Assembly: GCA_902776435.1 (NCBI GenBank)
Contig: CACYQB010000010.1
Span: 1 to 64,000, forward strand
DNA length: 64,000 nucleotides
Direction of reading: 5' to 3'
From: an uncultured Bacteroidales bacterium
Lineage (GTDB): Bacteria; Bacteroidota; Bacteroidia; Bacteroidales; Muribaculaceae
Position 1 is the stretch's first letter, and each line of letters starts with the position of its first letter. The notes beneath the pieces are model-generated. The model did not search any database, was not told the origin of the DNA, and was given only the letters and a program-made list of their open reading frames with translations. Shown one piece after another: positions 56,776-64,000 of this stretch. The position numbers were made by a program, and so were the translations under genes.

Positions 56776-56811
56776 CCATGCAGAGGGAGTGCGTCAACTC
56801 CCCCTGCATGG
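56776..56811 (+). terminator. Hairpin after the DUF349 gene
   Basis: CCATGCAGAGGGAGT pairs with AACTCCCCCTGCATGG (56776-56811) with one bulge; no U-tract. Confidence 0.6.
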
Positions 56812-56849
56812 GTGATGCGCACAACATTAACCACCATTAATACCACCAC

Positions 56850-58247
56850 GTGAAGAGCAAAGGCCGATATGGACAATTCATCAGATTGGTATTCAGTATC
56901 ATCGATATGCTGATTGCTAACCTGACGTTTTTTGCCTCGATGATGCTCTATCGCGGCACGATTCCCACGACCGCAGAACTCTATTCACGTCCCATGTGGC
57001 TGGTACTCAATGTGGCGATGATGGTTTGCGTGTATTTCTACAGCAGCATCCACGAACGCCGCGCGTTCTATGCCGAGCGCGTTGTGGGCCAGGCATTGAA
57101 ACTCGTGCTCACCCATGCCGGCATCTTCATCACACTCTCCACATTCCTGGGCGCCCATAATGCTCCGTGGCAACGTGTGTTGCTGTTCTATGTGCTGTTT
57201 TTCATCGTCTTGTCAACTTGGTGGGTGCTTTCCCGCCAGGTGCTCAAGATATACCGTAACCAGGGTTTCAACTTCAAGCGCGTCATCATCATCGGTGGCG
57301 GTACAGTGGGTGTGCGCCTCATTAACGAGATGCTGGCAGACCAAGGTTACGGTTATCACATCGTAGGCTTCTTTGACAACAATCCCAAGGCGCGATCAGC
57401 CTCTGCTGCCTATCAAGGCACGCTTGACGATGTGGAGCAATTTGTGAAGACCCACCAGGTGGATGAAATGTTCTGTGCCGTGCCTGATATCGAGGACAAC
57501 CAGAACGTTTCCCGCATGATCCGCATTGCCGATAACAATGCTGTGGATTTCTACTATGTACCCCAATTCGGCAGGACCGTGACACGCCAGTTCGAACTCA
57601 GTTCTGTAGGCGATGTCCCCATCCTTGCTGTTCACCCCTACCCCTTGAAGAACCCCATCAACCGTCTGTTCAAGCGCGCGTTTGACCTGTTGGTTTCAAC
57701 CATTGCGTTAGTCTTGTCGCCGCTGGTCATCATTCCTGTAGCCATCGGCATCAAGTTGTCATCACCAGGTCCCATCTTCTTTGTTCAAAAGCGCACCGGC
57801 TACCGTGGACAGGCCTTCAACTGCTATAAATTCCGCACCATGCGTGTGAATGCCGACAGTGACACTTTACAGGCCACCAAAGGTGACCCCAGAGTGACCA
57901 AATTCGGCAACTTCCTGCGTCGCACAAGTATCGACGAACTGCCCCAATTCTATAATGTGTGGTTGGGCGAGATGAGCATCGTAGGCCCCCGCCCGCACAT
58001 GGTGGCTCAGACTGAGATGTACAGCGAACTCATCGACAAGTACATGCTGCGTCACACCATCAAGCCTGGCATTACCGGTTGGGCACAGGTGCGTGGCTAT
58101 CGTGGTCAGACCGAAGAATTATGGCAGATGGAAAAGCGCGTCGAGTATGACGTGTGGTATGCTGAAAACTGGACCTTCTTCCTTGACCTCAAAATCATCT
58201 TCCGTACGGCATGGAATGCCATCAAAGGTGAGGATAATGCTTATTGA
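56850..58247 (+). CDS. Undecaprenyl-phosphate hexose-1-phosphate transferase (WcaJ-type)
   Basis: This 465-residue polyprenyl-phosphate sugar transferase starts exopolysaccharide or O-unit assembly. Four to five N-terminal transmembrane helices (about 10-135) precede a Rossmann-like CoA_binding_3 domain (RVIIIGGGTVGVRLINEML, about 145-250); one helix at about 277-297 leads to the catalytic bacterial sugar-transferase domain with KLSSPGPIFFVQKRTGYRG, KFRTMRVNAD, RRTSIDELPQF and GPRPHM, then GITGWAQVRGYRG. A GTG start at 56850 fits the hydrophobic N-terminus. No other polysaccharide genes adjoin it. Confidence 0.9.
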   Translation: MKSKGRYGQFIRLVFSIIDMLIANLTFFASMMLYRGTIPTTAELYSRPMWLVLNVAMMVCVYFYSSIHERRAFYAERVVGQALKLVLTHAGIFITLSTFLGAHNAPWQRVLLFYVLFFIVLSTWWVLSRQVLKIYRNQGFNFKRVIIIGGGTVGVRLINEMLADQGYGYHIVGFFDNNPKARSASAAYQGTLDDVEQFVKTHQVDEMFCAVPDIEDNQNVSRMIRIADNNAVDFYYVPQFGRTVTRQFELSSVGDVPILAVHPYPLKNPINRLFKRAFDLLVSTIALVLSPLVIIPVAIGIKLSSPGPIFFVQKRTGYRGQAFNCYKFRTMRVNADSDTLQATKGDPRVTKFGNFLRRTSIDELPQFYNVWLGEMSIVGPRPHMVAQTEMYSELIDKYMLRHTIKPGITGWAQVRGYRGQTEELWQMEKRVEYDVWYAENWTFFLDLKIIFRTAWNAIKGEDNAY

Positions 58248-58288
58248 GGTTTTAGGTTTTAGGTTTTAGGCTTTAGGTTTTAGGGGGT
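58247..58288 (+). repeat. TTTTAGG tandem tract before the second recQ
   Basis: Near-perfect units GGTTTTAGGTTTTAGG, GGCTTTAGG and GGTTTTAGGGGG. The most regular of the four tracts of this type in the window. Confidence 0.65.
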
Positions 58289-58306
58289 AGTTTCTATCTA
58301 GATTTA

Positions 58307-58314
58307 GGGGGGGG
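58307..58314 (+). promoter_or_regulatory. G8 homopolymer at the ribosome-binding position of recQ
   Basis: Eight consecutive G bases end four bases before the ATG at 58319. It could act as a purine-rich ribosome-binding element, and length changes would alter its spacing. Confidence 0.4.
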
Positions 58315-58318
58315 TAAA

Positions 58319-60175
58319 ATGACACGTGAAGAAAATGCTTTGATGTTGTTGAGGAGTTGCTATGGCTACGATAGTTTTCGTGGTCAGCAATGGGACATCA
58401 TCAGCCATGCGCTTGATGGTGGAGACAGCATCGTGCTCATGCCTACGGGCGGCGGCAAGTCACTGTGCTACCAGATACCCGGCCTGATGAGTCAGGAGGG
58501 ATTTGCTATCGTCATCTCTCCACTGCTGGCGTTGATGAATGACCAAATCGATGCCTTGCAACAAAATGGTATCCCGGCTCTCGCATTGAACAGTGAGAAA
58601 AGCGATAGCGAGAACCGCCAGACGGTGGAATTGCTCTTGCAGGGCAAGGTTAAACTGCTCTACATTTCACCCGAAAAACTTCTCAGTGAGATTGACCGTT
58701 GGTCCAGTGCCATCACGGACAGAATCTGTCTGTTTGCCGTCGATGAAGCCCATTGCATCTCGCAGTGGGGACACGATTTCCGCCCCGAGTACACCCAGTT
58801 GGGAACACTCAAGCAGCATTACCCCCATGTTCCCATCATGGCCCTCACGGCCACTGCCGACCGCATAACGCGTGATGACATTGCCCGTCAACTTCACATT
58901 CCAGAGGCACGATTATTCATCAGTTCTTTTGACCGTCCTAACATCTCGCTGAACGTGGTGCAAGGTTCCACAGGAAAGCAAAAATTCCGTCAGATTGTGC
59001 AATTCATCAATTTGCACCGTGGCGAGAGCGGCATCATCTACTGCCTGCGTCGCAAGGACACTGAGAACATGGCCGAAAAACTCACCGCCGCCGGCATTCC
59101 TGCCCGTCCCTTCCATGCCGGGATGAGCGTGAAAGACAAGCAACAGGTTCAGCGCGACTTCATCAACGACGACCTGAAGGTGGTGTGCGCTACCATAGCC
59201 TTCGGCATGGGCATCGACAAGAGCAATGTGCGTTACGTCATCCATAGCAATATGCCGCGTAACATCGAGGGTTATTACCAGGAAATAGGACGCGCTGGAC
59301 GTGATGGTCTGCCAGCCGAGGCGCTATTGTTCTACTCCTATGGTGACGTGGTCACTCTGCAACAGTTTGCCCGGCAATCGGGTCAAGTGCAGGTAAATAT
59401 GGACAAGTTGCGCAGCATGCAGCAATTTGCCGAGAGCGGAGTGTGCCGCCGTCGCATCCTGCTGAGTTACTTCAATGAGCGCTATGACCACGATTGCCAC
59501 AACTGTGACGTGTGCGACAATCCGCCTGCGCGATTTGACGGCACGACGTTTGCCCAGATGGCGTTGAGCGCCATCAAGCGTACAGACGAACAGGCGGGCA
59601 TGTACACCGTGACCGACATCCTGCGCGGCTGGCGCAAGGCCGAAATCATCGAAAAAGGCTATGACAATTTGAAAACCTTCGGTGTCGGACGCGACCTGAC
59701 TGTCACTGAGTGGAACGCCTATCTGTTGCAGATGTTACAGATGGGCTTGTTCGAGGTCGCCTATGACGAAAACAATCACTTGAAAATCACAGAATACGGC
59801 AACGAGGTGCTGTATGGCCGACAACGCATCGAGCTCAACAAATTTGAACGCCGTGGCTTCAATGTCAAGAAAGCGCCCATTGCCAAGCCATCTGAAATCC
59901 CCGACCTCGGCTTCTCAACTACTCCCGCCAAGCAGATGGACAAGGCGCTGTTTGAGCGGCTGCGCGACGTGCGCAAGGCATTAGCGACAGCGAGCCATAT
60001 CGCACCCTACATGGTATTCAGCGATAAGTCCTTACAGGCAATGGCGACCGAGAAACCGACCACCCAAGCTGAGTTCAGCATCATTTATGGCGTGGGTGAC
60101 CTCAAGTGCCAAAAGTATTGGCGCCCCTTCACCGCCGCCATCAACGACTACCTCAATCAGAGCAAGCGACAATAA
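58319..60175 (+). CDS. recQ: ATP-dependent DNA helicase RecQ (standard length)
   Basis: This 618-residue helicase has Walker [19 protein letters not shown] box [68 protein letters not shown] and [14 protein letters not shown] in the core; the zinc region [24 protein letters not shown] is intact, and an RQC winged helix (about 415-500) and HRDC domain (about 540-615) complete it. Its length and domain order match classical RecQ; the longer paralogue at 12929 has an added acidic tail. It lies alone, convergent with the symporter gene. Confidence 0.95.
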   Translation: MTREENALMLLRSCYGYDSFRGQQWDIISHALDGGDSIVLMPTGGGKSLCYQIPGLMSQEGFAIVISPLLALMNDQIDALQQNGIPALALNSEKSDSENRQTVELLLQGKVKLLYISPEKLLSEIDRWSSAITDRICLFAVDEAHCISQWGHDFRPEYTQLGTLKQHYPHVPIMALTATADRITRDDIARQLHIPEARLFISSFDRPNISLNVVQGSTGKQKFRQIVQFINLHRGESGIIYCLRRKDTENMAEKLTAAGIPARPFHAGMSVKDKQQVQRDFINDDLKVVCATIAFGMGIDKSNVRYVIHSNMPRNIEGYYQEIGRAGRDGLPAEALLFYSYGDVVTLQQFARQSGQVQVNMDKLRSMQQFAESGVCRRRILLSYFNERYDHDCHNCDVCDNPPARFDGTTFAQMALSAIKRTDEQAGMYTVTDILRGWRKAEIIEKGYDNLKTFGVGRDLTVTEWNAYLLQMLQMGLFEVAYDENNHLKITEYGNEVLYGRQRIELNKFERRGFNVKKAPIAKPSEIPDLGFSTTPAKQMDKALFERLRDVRKALATASHIAPYMVFSDKSLQAMATEKPTTQAEFSIIYGVGDLKCQKYWRPFTAAINDYLNQSKRQ

Positions 60176-60211
60176 GACAACAGGTTACCCTCTTATTCCC
60201 AAACAAAGAAA

Positions 60212-61558
60212 TCAGATGATGCCCGTGAGGTAAAGGAAGATGAAGAAGATGGATACGGGAGCAACGTAACGCAGGCAGAAGATGAGGAACGGCTCCATGA
60301 CGGTCGGCTTAAGGCGACCACCATTGGTCAACTGGTCGTGAACAACCTTGCGGTCGAGAATCCATCCCACATAAACCGCGGTAAACAATCCACCCAAAAG
60401 CATAAAGATGTTGCTTGCAGCATAGTCCATGATATCAAAGATGTTCATGCCCCACATCTTGATGTCATCGAGGACATTAAACGACAAGGCGGCAAGCACA
60501 GCAAGCACAAAGGTGAACAATGCCGTCCACATGATTGCGCGGCGGCGGGACATATTGTGCTCCTCGATCATGAAGGTGATGGGAATCTCGCTGAGCGAAA
60601 TGGTCGAGGTTAATGAGGCAAAGAACACAAGGAGGAAGAAGAGAAATGCCCAGATATATCCACCTGCCATCTGCTGGAATATGCCAGGCAGCACCTCAAA
60701 GATGAGGCGAGGTCCCGCTGTGGGTTCAACGCCAAACGAGAACACAGCCGGGAAAATCATTACGCCCGAGAGAATCGCAACCAACGTGTCGAGTGCCGCC
60801 ACCGTTGTGGCATCCTTAGTGAGCGAGGTATCATCCTTAAAATAGGAACTATAAGTCACCAGGCACGAGATACCTATCGAGAGAGACAAGAAGGCCTGAC
60901 CGAAGGCATCGAGTACGCCACGCATGGTCAACTGAGAGAAGTCAGGATAGAAGAGAAAATTCAACCCCTTGGATGCGCCTGGCAACAAGAGTGAATTGAC
61001 GCAGAAGACAATAAGGATCACGAACAGCAACGGCATCATGACGCTCGCCACGCGTTCAATCCCTTTCGCAATGCCTCGGCTCATTACCAGGAAATTAAGG
61101 AGAAGGAAAACTACCGTCCACCCGACACAGCGCCACGGACTGGCCACTAACGCCGTGAACATGTCACTATACTCTTGAGGCGTGTGCCCTCCGAGTCTGC
61201 CGAGGGCAGCTTGGTAGAGGTACTCGATAATCCAACCGCACACCACGCTATAAAAGCCGATGACGACAAAACTGCCAAAGATGCAGACATAGGTAAACAG
61301 GTAATATTTTTTACCGGGAGAGAGCCGCTTGAGCGCCGCCTTCATGTTGCTATGAGTAGAACGACCGATAATGAACTCACTCAATATCACGGGAATGCCC
61401 ATCACCAGGATGCAACCGATGTACACCAGGATGAAAGCACCGCCGCCGTTCGCTCCTGCCTCATAGGGGAAGCGCCAAATGTTACCCAAACCCACTGCTG
61501 AGCCCACCGCTGCAGCGATAGCGCCCAAACGTGTCGCAAATCCTACTCGTTTTGCCAT
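60212..61558 (-). CDS. Sodium-dependent transporter (neurotransmitter:sodium symporter family)
   Basis: This 448-residue LeuT-fold transporter carries the family signature GLGNIWRFPYEAGANGGGAF near residue 20, where the unwound helix 1 forms the Na+ and substrate sites, and about eleven transmembrane helices. Bacterial members near this length, such as MhsT and TnaT-type carriers, take up amino acids with sodium. A second conserved region, TYSSYFKDDTSL, corresponds to the helix 6-7 area. Substrate cannot be called. It has a good promoter (61584-61614). Confidence 0.92.
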   Translation of the reverse strand: MAKRVGFATRLGAIAAAVGSAVGLGNIWRFPYEAGANGGGAFILVYIGCILVMGIPVILSEFIIGRSTHSNMKAALKRLSPGKKYYLFTYVCIFGSFVVIGFYSVVCGWIIEYLYQAALGRLGGHTPQEYSDMFTALVASPWRCVGWTVVFLLLNFLVMSRGIAKGIERVASVMMPLLFVILIVFCVNSLLLPGASKGLNFLFYPDFSQLTMRGVLDAFGQAFLSLSIGISCLVTYSSYFKDDTSLTKDATTVAALDTLVAILSGVMIFPAVFSFGVEPTAGPRLIFEVLPGIFQQMAGGYIWAFLFFLLVFFASLTSTISLSEIPITFMIEEHNMSRRRAIMWTALFTFVLAVLAALSFNVLDDIKMWGMNIFDIMDYAASNIFMLLGGLFTAVYVGWILDRKVVHDQLTNGGRLKPTVMEPFLIFCLRYVAPVSIFFIFLYLTGII

Positions 61559-61583
61559 TGTCTATCGTATTTAAGATTTTTCA

Positions 61584-61614
61584 CAAAAGTAACACTAATC
61601 CTTGAATCGCACAA
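61584..61614 (-). promoter_or_regulatory. Promoter of the symporter gene
   Basis: On the minus strand TTG (61612-61614), a 20-base spacer and TACTTTTG (61584-61591), about 26 bases before the start codon. Confidence 0.75.
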
Positions 61615-61681
61615 AAAAGGAAAAGAGATTTTGTATCTAGCGCTACGGTTGACCTCAATCCAACATAAATACTGATGCACC

Positions 61682-62005
61682 TTAAAACTGTGGGAGCGGG
61701 TCCACATTCCTGGGGCGCTGTTTAGGCTTTTCCTTACGCTGTGGTTGTTGCCGTTTCTTGCGGGACTTGCCTTTTACTGATACCGATCTTGGTTTGCTCT
61801 TTGGTTTTTCATCAGCAACTTGAATCGAATCGACCTCAGCCTCAAAGAGTTGCATTTCACTTACCTTAACATCATCAGGGACTGGCGGTTTAGATCTCTT
61901 GAAGGTAAACGAAAGAATAAGCAACACAGCAATGATGCACAACACAGCAATGGTGCCGCGCCGTTCACGCTTTGTCATTGTAAAAAAGTCTCGACCAGTT
62001 GGCAT
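61682..62005 (-). CDS. Small single-pass membrane protein with basic tail, unrecognised
   Basis: This 107-residue protein is not one I can name. I use the ATG at 62005 because a -7 box lies at 62030-62037; an internal ATG at 61978 (MTKRERRGT) is also plausible. One transmembrane helix (GTIAVLCIIAVLLILSFTF) follows a basic start, then an acidic segment (SEMQLFEAEVDSIQVADE) and a Lys/Arg/Pro/Gln-rich tail (KGKSRKKRQQPQRKEKPKQRPRN in part). The layout resembles small Bacteroidota envelope proteins. Confidence 0.6.
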   Translation of the reverse strand: MPTGRDFFTMTKRERRGTIAVLCIIAVLLILSFTFKRSKPPVPDDVKVSEMQLFEAEVDSIQVADEKPKSKPRSVSVKGKSRKKRQQPQRKEKPKQRPRNVDPLPQF

Positions 62006-62029
62006 CCCTATCAATTCTGATTTATCGCA

Positions 62030-62037
62030 CAAAAATA
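62030..62037 (-). promoter_or_regulatory. -7 element of the small membrane-protein gene
   Basis: The minus strand reads TATTTTTG, about 25 bases before the ATG at 62005. A divergent VanZ promoter lies at 62133-62140. Confidence 0.6.
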
Positions 62038-62132
62038 CATCAACTTTGATAATTGACCACCCCACTTTTCAAAAAAACCATCGATAAATCATTTTTTCCT
62101 TCAAAAACAATTAATACTTATGAAAAAATGAG

Positions 62133-62140
62133 TACCTTTG
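62133..62140 (+). promoter_or_regulatory. -7 element of the VanZ-family gene
   Basis: TACCTTTG, 32 bases before the ATG at 62172. Confidence 0.65.
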
Positions 62141-62171
62141 TCGGTTCAAATTCAGAAAAGACACTTTAGTA

Positions 62172-62630
62172 ATGAAATCTTTCATCCTATCTATACCCAA
62201 CGGCTTGGCATCAGTAGTTATGGTGCTGATCGTCATGTTTTTTACTTTTGTAAACAATCCGCTGGGAGTAAACTCACTCAGATTATTCCCCTATGCCGAG
62301 CAAGTCGGCCACTTTATACTTTACTTTATCACGGCACTTGTATTTATTCTTGATTATGCCAAGACACGCCTGCCGCACCACAGCAAAATCAATCAGGAGA
62401 TTGCATTTGCCGCCGTGGCATCGGTGTTGGCGCTGATGATGGAGATTGGCCTGATGATTTACACCAACGGTTACGAATATGATATCAATAACTGGTATGC
62501 AGCCAGTGTCGGTGCAGTGTTGGCATTCCTGTTCTACCACTTCTGGCTCTTGCATCCGTTCCGTTACTACCTGTATCACTCGATACAGCACCACTGGCGT
62601 TATCAACACCGCCGCAAGAAAAAGAAATAA
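62172..62630 (+). CDS. VanZ-family membrane protein
   Basis: This 152-residue protein has four transmembrane helices and the VanZ-like pattern FPYAEQVGHFILYFITALVF near residue 40, followed by helices AFAAVASVLALMMEIGLMIY and WYAASVGAVLAFLFYHFWLL. The family is named after a teicoplanin-resistance protein, but most members have unknown roles and this should not be read as resistance. The tail is basic (HRRKKKK). It lies immediately upstream of the methyltransferase gene. Confidence 0.8.
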   Translation: MKSFILSIPNGLASVVMVLIVMFFTFVNNPLGVNSLRLFPYAEQVGHFILYFITALVFILDYAKTRLPHHSKINQEIAFAAVASVLALMMEIGLMIYTNGYEYDINNWYAASVGAVLAFLFYHFWLLHPFRYYLYHSIQHHWRYQHRRKKKK

Positions 62631-62655
62631 TCATCAATCGGTTTTATCGTATATT

Positions 62656-62696
62656 TTTAGGCAATATATTTGGACAATTCCAATATATTGCCTAAA
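62656..62696. promoter_or_regulatory. Palindromic operator overlapping the methyltransferase promoter
   Basis: TTTAGGCAATATATT (62656-62670) and AATATATTGCCTAAA (62682-62696) are perfect 15-base inverted arms around an 11-base centre. The right arm runs into the -7 box and the centre carries the -33 TTG, so a bound dimer would block RNA polymerase. The helix-turn-helix in the encoded protein is the obvious candidate to bind it. Confidence 0.7.
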
Positions 62697-62700
62697 TTTG
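62670..62700 (+). promoter_or_regulatory. Promoter of the HTH-methyltransferase gene
   Basis: TTG (62670-62672), a 20-base spacer and TAAATTTG (62693-62700), about 28 bases before the ATG at 62729. Confidence 0.78.
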
Positions 62701-62728
62701 TCAAATCCAAACAAATCCATCCACCGCT

Positions 62729-63916
62729 ATGTTATTCTCGGACAAAATCAAACAGTTGCGCATAGAGAGCGGCAAGCGTCAGAAGGACCTGGCCATGGCC
62801 ATCGGCGTTGACGTGCCCGCCTATAGCCGATATGAACACGGCGAACGCCGCCCCAAGCGCGATCAGGTACTCAAGTTGGCCCGCATCTTCAAGACCGACC
62901 CCAATGAACTTGTCGCCATGTGGCTTGCCGATGAAGCCTACTCCCACATCGCTCAGGACAAGATGGCACAGCGAGCCGCTGTGCTGCTTCATGGGGTGTT
63001 GCTTGGTGACACGGCCGAAAAGCAGGAGAATCAGCCAGCAAGCATTGAGACGCCTAGTATTGTTGGAGAGGAAGAGGGTGTTGTCCGAGACATGGTCAAG
63101 AAAATGAGGCGCTCCATCATGCCCCACTACGAGCAGGGAGAGGCCAACAAAGTCATGCAGCGCATCGAGGACGAGAGCATCGATTGTATCGTCACCACCC
63201 CGCCCTACTGGCGCCGCCGCAGCCAAGGTACCGAGAGCATCACGGCACGCACGATGGACGAGTTTATCGATGGAATCGTAAAGACAATGGCTCAGGCATG
63301 GAGAGTGCTCAAACCGCAGGGATCGTTGTGGATCAATATGGGGGATGATACAACAGACGGCTTTGTGCAGGGCATTCCCTGGCGCATTGTCCTTGCCATG
63401 ATAGACCAGCAGGGATGGCGATTGGTCAACGAGGTGGTGTGGAACAAAACCACAACGTCGCCACAGGGCAGCCAAGACCACCTGCGCAAGGTACATGAAT
63501 TCATGTTCCATCTGGTCAAGACCGATGAATTCTACTATAATGACGAGGACCTGAGACGGACATTCGCCCTGATTGTGCGCAATGACGGCAAGGTGCGTAA
63601 GAAAACCGACAAAATCAAGGAACACTACCTGCAGCCCGAAGGCGGCCATGGCCTCGTGCCTGGTGACGTGTGGACCATCGGAGTGCAACGGTCAGGCATT
63701 GCCCACTACTGTGTTGCCCCTGATACGCTCTACCGCCTGCCCATCGTAGCCACATGCCCTCGCGACGGCATTGTGCTGGACCCCTATTGTGGAACAGGCA
63801 CAGCCTGCAAAATCGCCTACGAGATGAACCTTCGCAGCATTGGCATCGACGTGAACGGCGATTACATCAAGCAGGCACGGGCCAGCATCGAGCAGAAGCC
63901 ACTGAGCCTATTCTAA
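62729..63916 (+). CDS. XRE-type HTH fused to a DNA methyltransferase (N4-cytosine/N6-adenine class)
   Basis: This 395-residue fusion has an XRE-family helix-turn-helix at residues 1-65 (IKQLRIESGKRQKDLAMAIG, VPAYSRYEHGERRPKRDQVLKLA), a helical linker of about 80 residues, and a methylase domain (about 135-395) of the DNA_methylase N4/N6 type. The order is motif IV TTPPYW near 157, then motif I DPYCGTGTACKIAYEM near 350, which is the beta class; Thr in TPPY leans towards N4-cytosine but does not settle it. No restriction endonuclease gene is visible in the window, so it is either solitary or its partner lies beyond the right edge. Autoregulation through the upstream palindrome is inferred. Confidence 0.88.
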   Translation: MLFSDKIKQLRIESGKRQKDLAMAIGVDVPAYSRYEHGERRPKRDQVLKLARIFKTDPNELVAMWLADEAYSHIAQDKMAQRAAVLLHGVLLGDTAEKQENQPASIETPSIVGEEEGVVRDMVKKMRRSIMPHYEQGEANKVMQRIEDESIDCIVTTPPYWRRRSQGTESITARTMDEFIDGIVKTMAQAWRVLKPQGSLWINMGDDTTDGFVQGIPWRIVLAMIDQQGWRLVNEVVWNKTTTSPQGSQDHLRKVHEFMFHLVKTDEFYYNDEDLRRTFALIVRNDGKVRKKTDKIKEHYLQPEGGHGLVPGDVWTIGVQRSGIAHYCVAPDTLYRLPIVATCPRDGIVLDPYCGTGTACKIAYEMNLRSIGIDVNGDYIKQARASIEQKPLSLF

Positions 63917-63951
63917 ACCGAGAGGCGCTTGACAAACGGGAGTAACGGGAT

Positions 63952-63982
63952 TTGGGAGGTTGCTGAGTTTTTTGTAATTTTG
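63952..63982 (+). promoter_or_regulatory. Promoter for a gene beyond the right edge
   Basis: TTG (63952-63954), a 20-base spacer and TAATTTTG (63975-63982). The start codon of the next gene would fall outside the window. Confidence 0.7.
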
Positions 63983-64000
63983 CGGTCTCAATTACAATTC

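Noticed and set aside
62172-62630. VanZ as a glycopeptide-resistance gene
   Set aside because: The VanZ-like fold is common in unrelated contexts, and no van cluster genes are nearby.

Overview
The window is a gene-dense piece of a Bacteroidales chromosome (phylum Bacteroidota), most likely from a gut genus of the Muribaculaceae/Prevotellaceae type. Support: at least fifteen intergenic promoters match the Bacteroidota consensus (TTG, about 18-20 bases, TAnnTTTG), start sites mostly lack Shine-Dalgarno sequences, and several genes are of types typical of the phylum (RprX/RprY two-component pair, GTPase-degenerate EF-G2, DUF3127, DUF349 and DUF4369-thioredoxin proteins, the debranching enzyme/glycosyltransferase/GH57 glycogen cluster). 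The family assignment is inference. I see no rRNA, tRNA, CRISPR array, prophage or intact insertion sequence.

Layout. 1-1.3 kb: end of a PepD-type dipeptidase and a DUF3127 protein. 1.3-12.8 kb: minus-strand genes, including an operon-like run with two periplasmic parvulin foldases, an OstA/LptA-like LPS transport protein, MutL, a PHP phosphatase, a DUF1016 nuclease and an SGNH esterase. 12.9-19.6 kb (minus): RecQ, ClpX, ClpP, trigger factor and a sigma factor, with separate promoters before recQ, clpP, tig and the sigma gene. 19.8-21.0 kb (minus): four small envelope genes (two YtxH, a YqjE/holin-like protein and a basic protein). 21.4-31.9 kb: uvrA, a small alkylation-repair-like gene, hemW, fusA2 (EF-G2), rprX-rprY, plsC. 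31.9-38.5 kb: CpsB-type phosphatase, trkA-trkH, rpmE, a 600-base gene-poor stretch with repeat-like elements, and two membrane-protein genes. 38.5-44.3 kb (plus): lipid kinase, then glycogen debranching enzyme, glycosyltransferase and GH57. 44.4-50.1 kb: 5'-nucleotidase, a GH3/beta-lactamase-like fusion, a lipoprotein thioredoxin. 50.4-64 kb: ppdK, a small unknown protein, cyclophilin, DUF349 protein, WcaJ-type sugar transferase, a second RecQ, a sodium symporter, a small membrane protein, VanZ, and an HTH-DNA methyltransferase fusion.

How the genes fit together. Most are housekeeping genes: outer-membrane biogenesis and protein folding (SurA-like proteins, OstA, trigger factor, cyclophilin, ClpXP), DNA repair (MutL, UvrA, two RecQ), glycogen turnover, potassium uptake and peptidoglycan or nucleotide salvage. 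The parts most worth a second look are the XRE-methyltransferase fusion at the right end, with a 15-base-arm palindrome laid over its promoter; EF-G2 with every GTPase motif altered; MutL without its endonuclease motif; a MITE-like inverted repeat present twice; degenerate TTTAGG-type tracts before several genes; and the repeat-bearing 36.2-36.8 kb gap.
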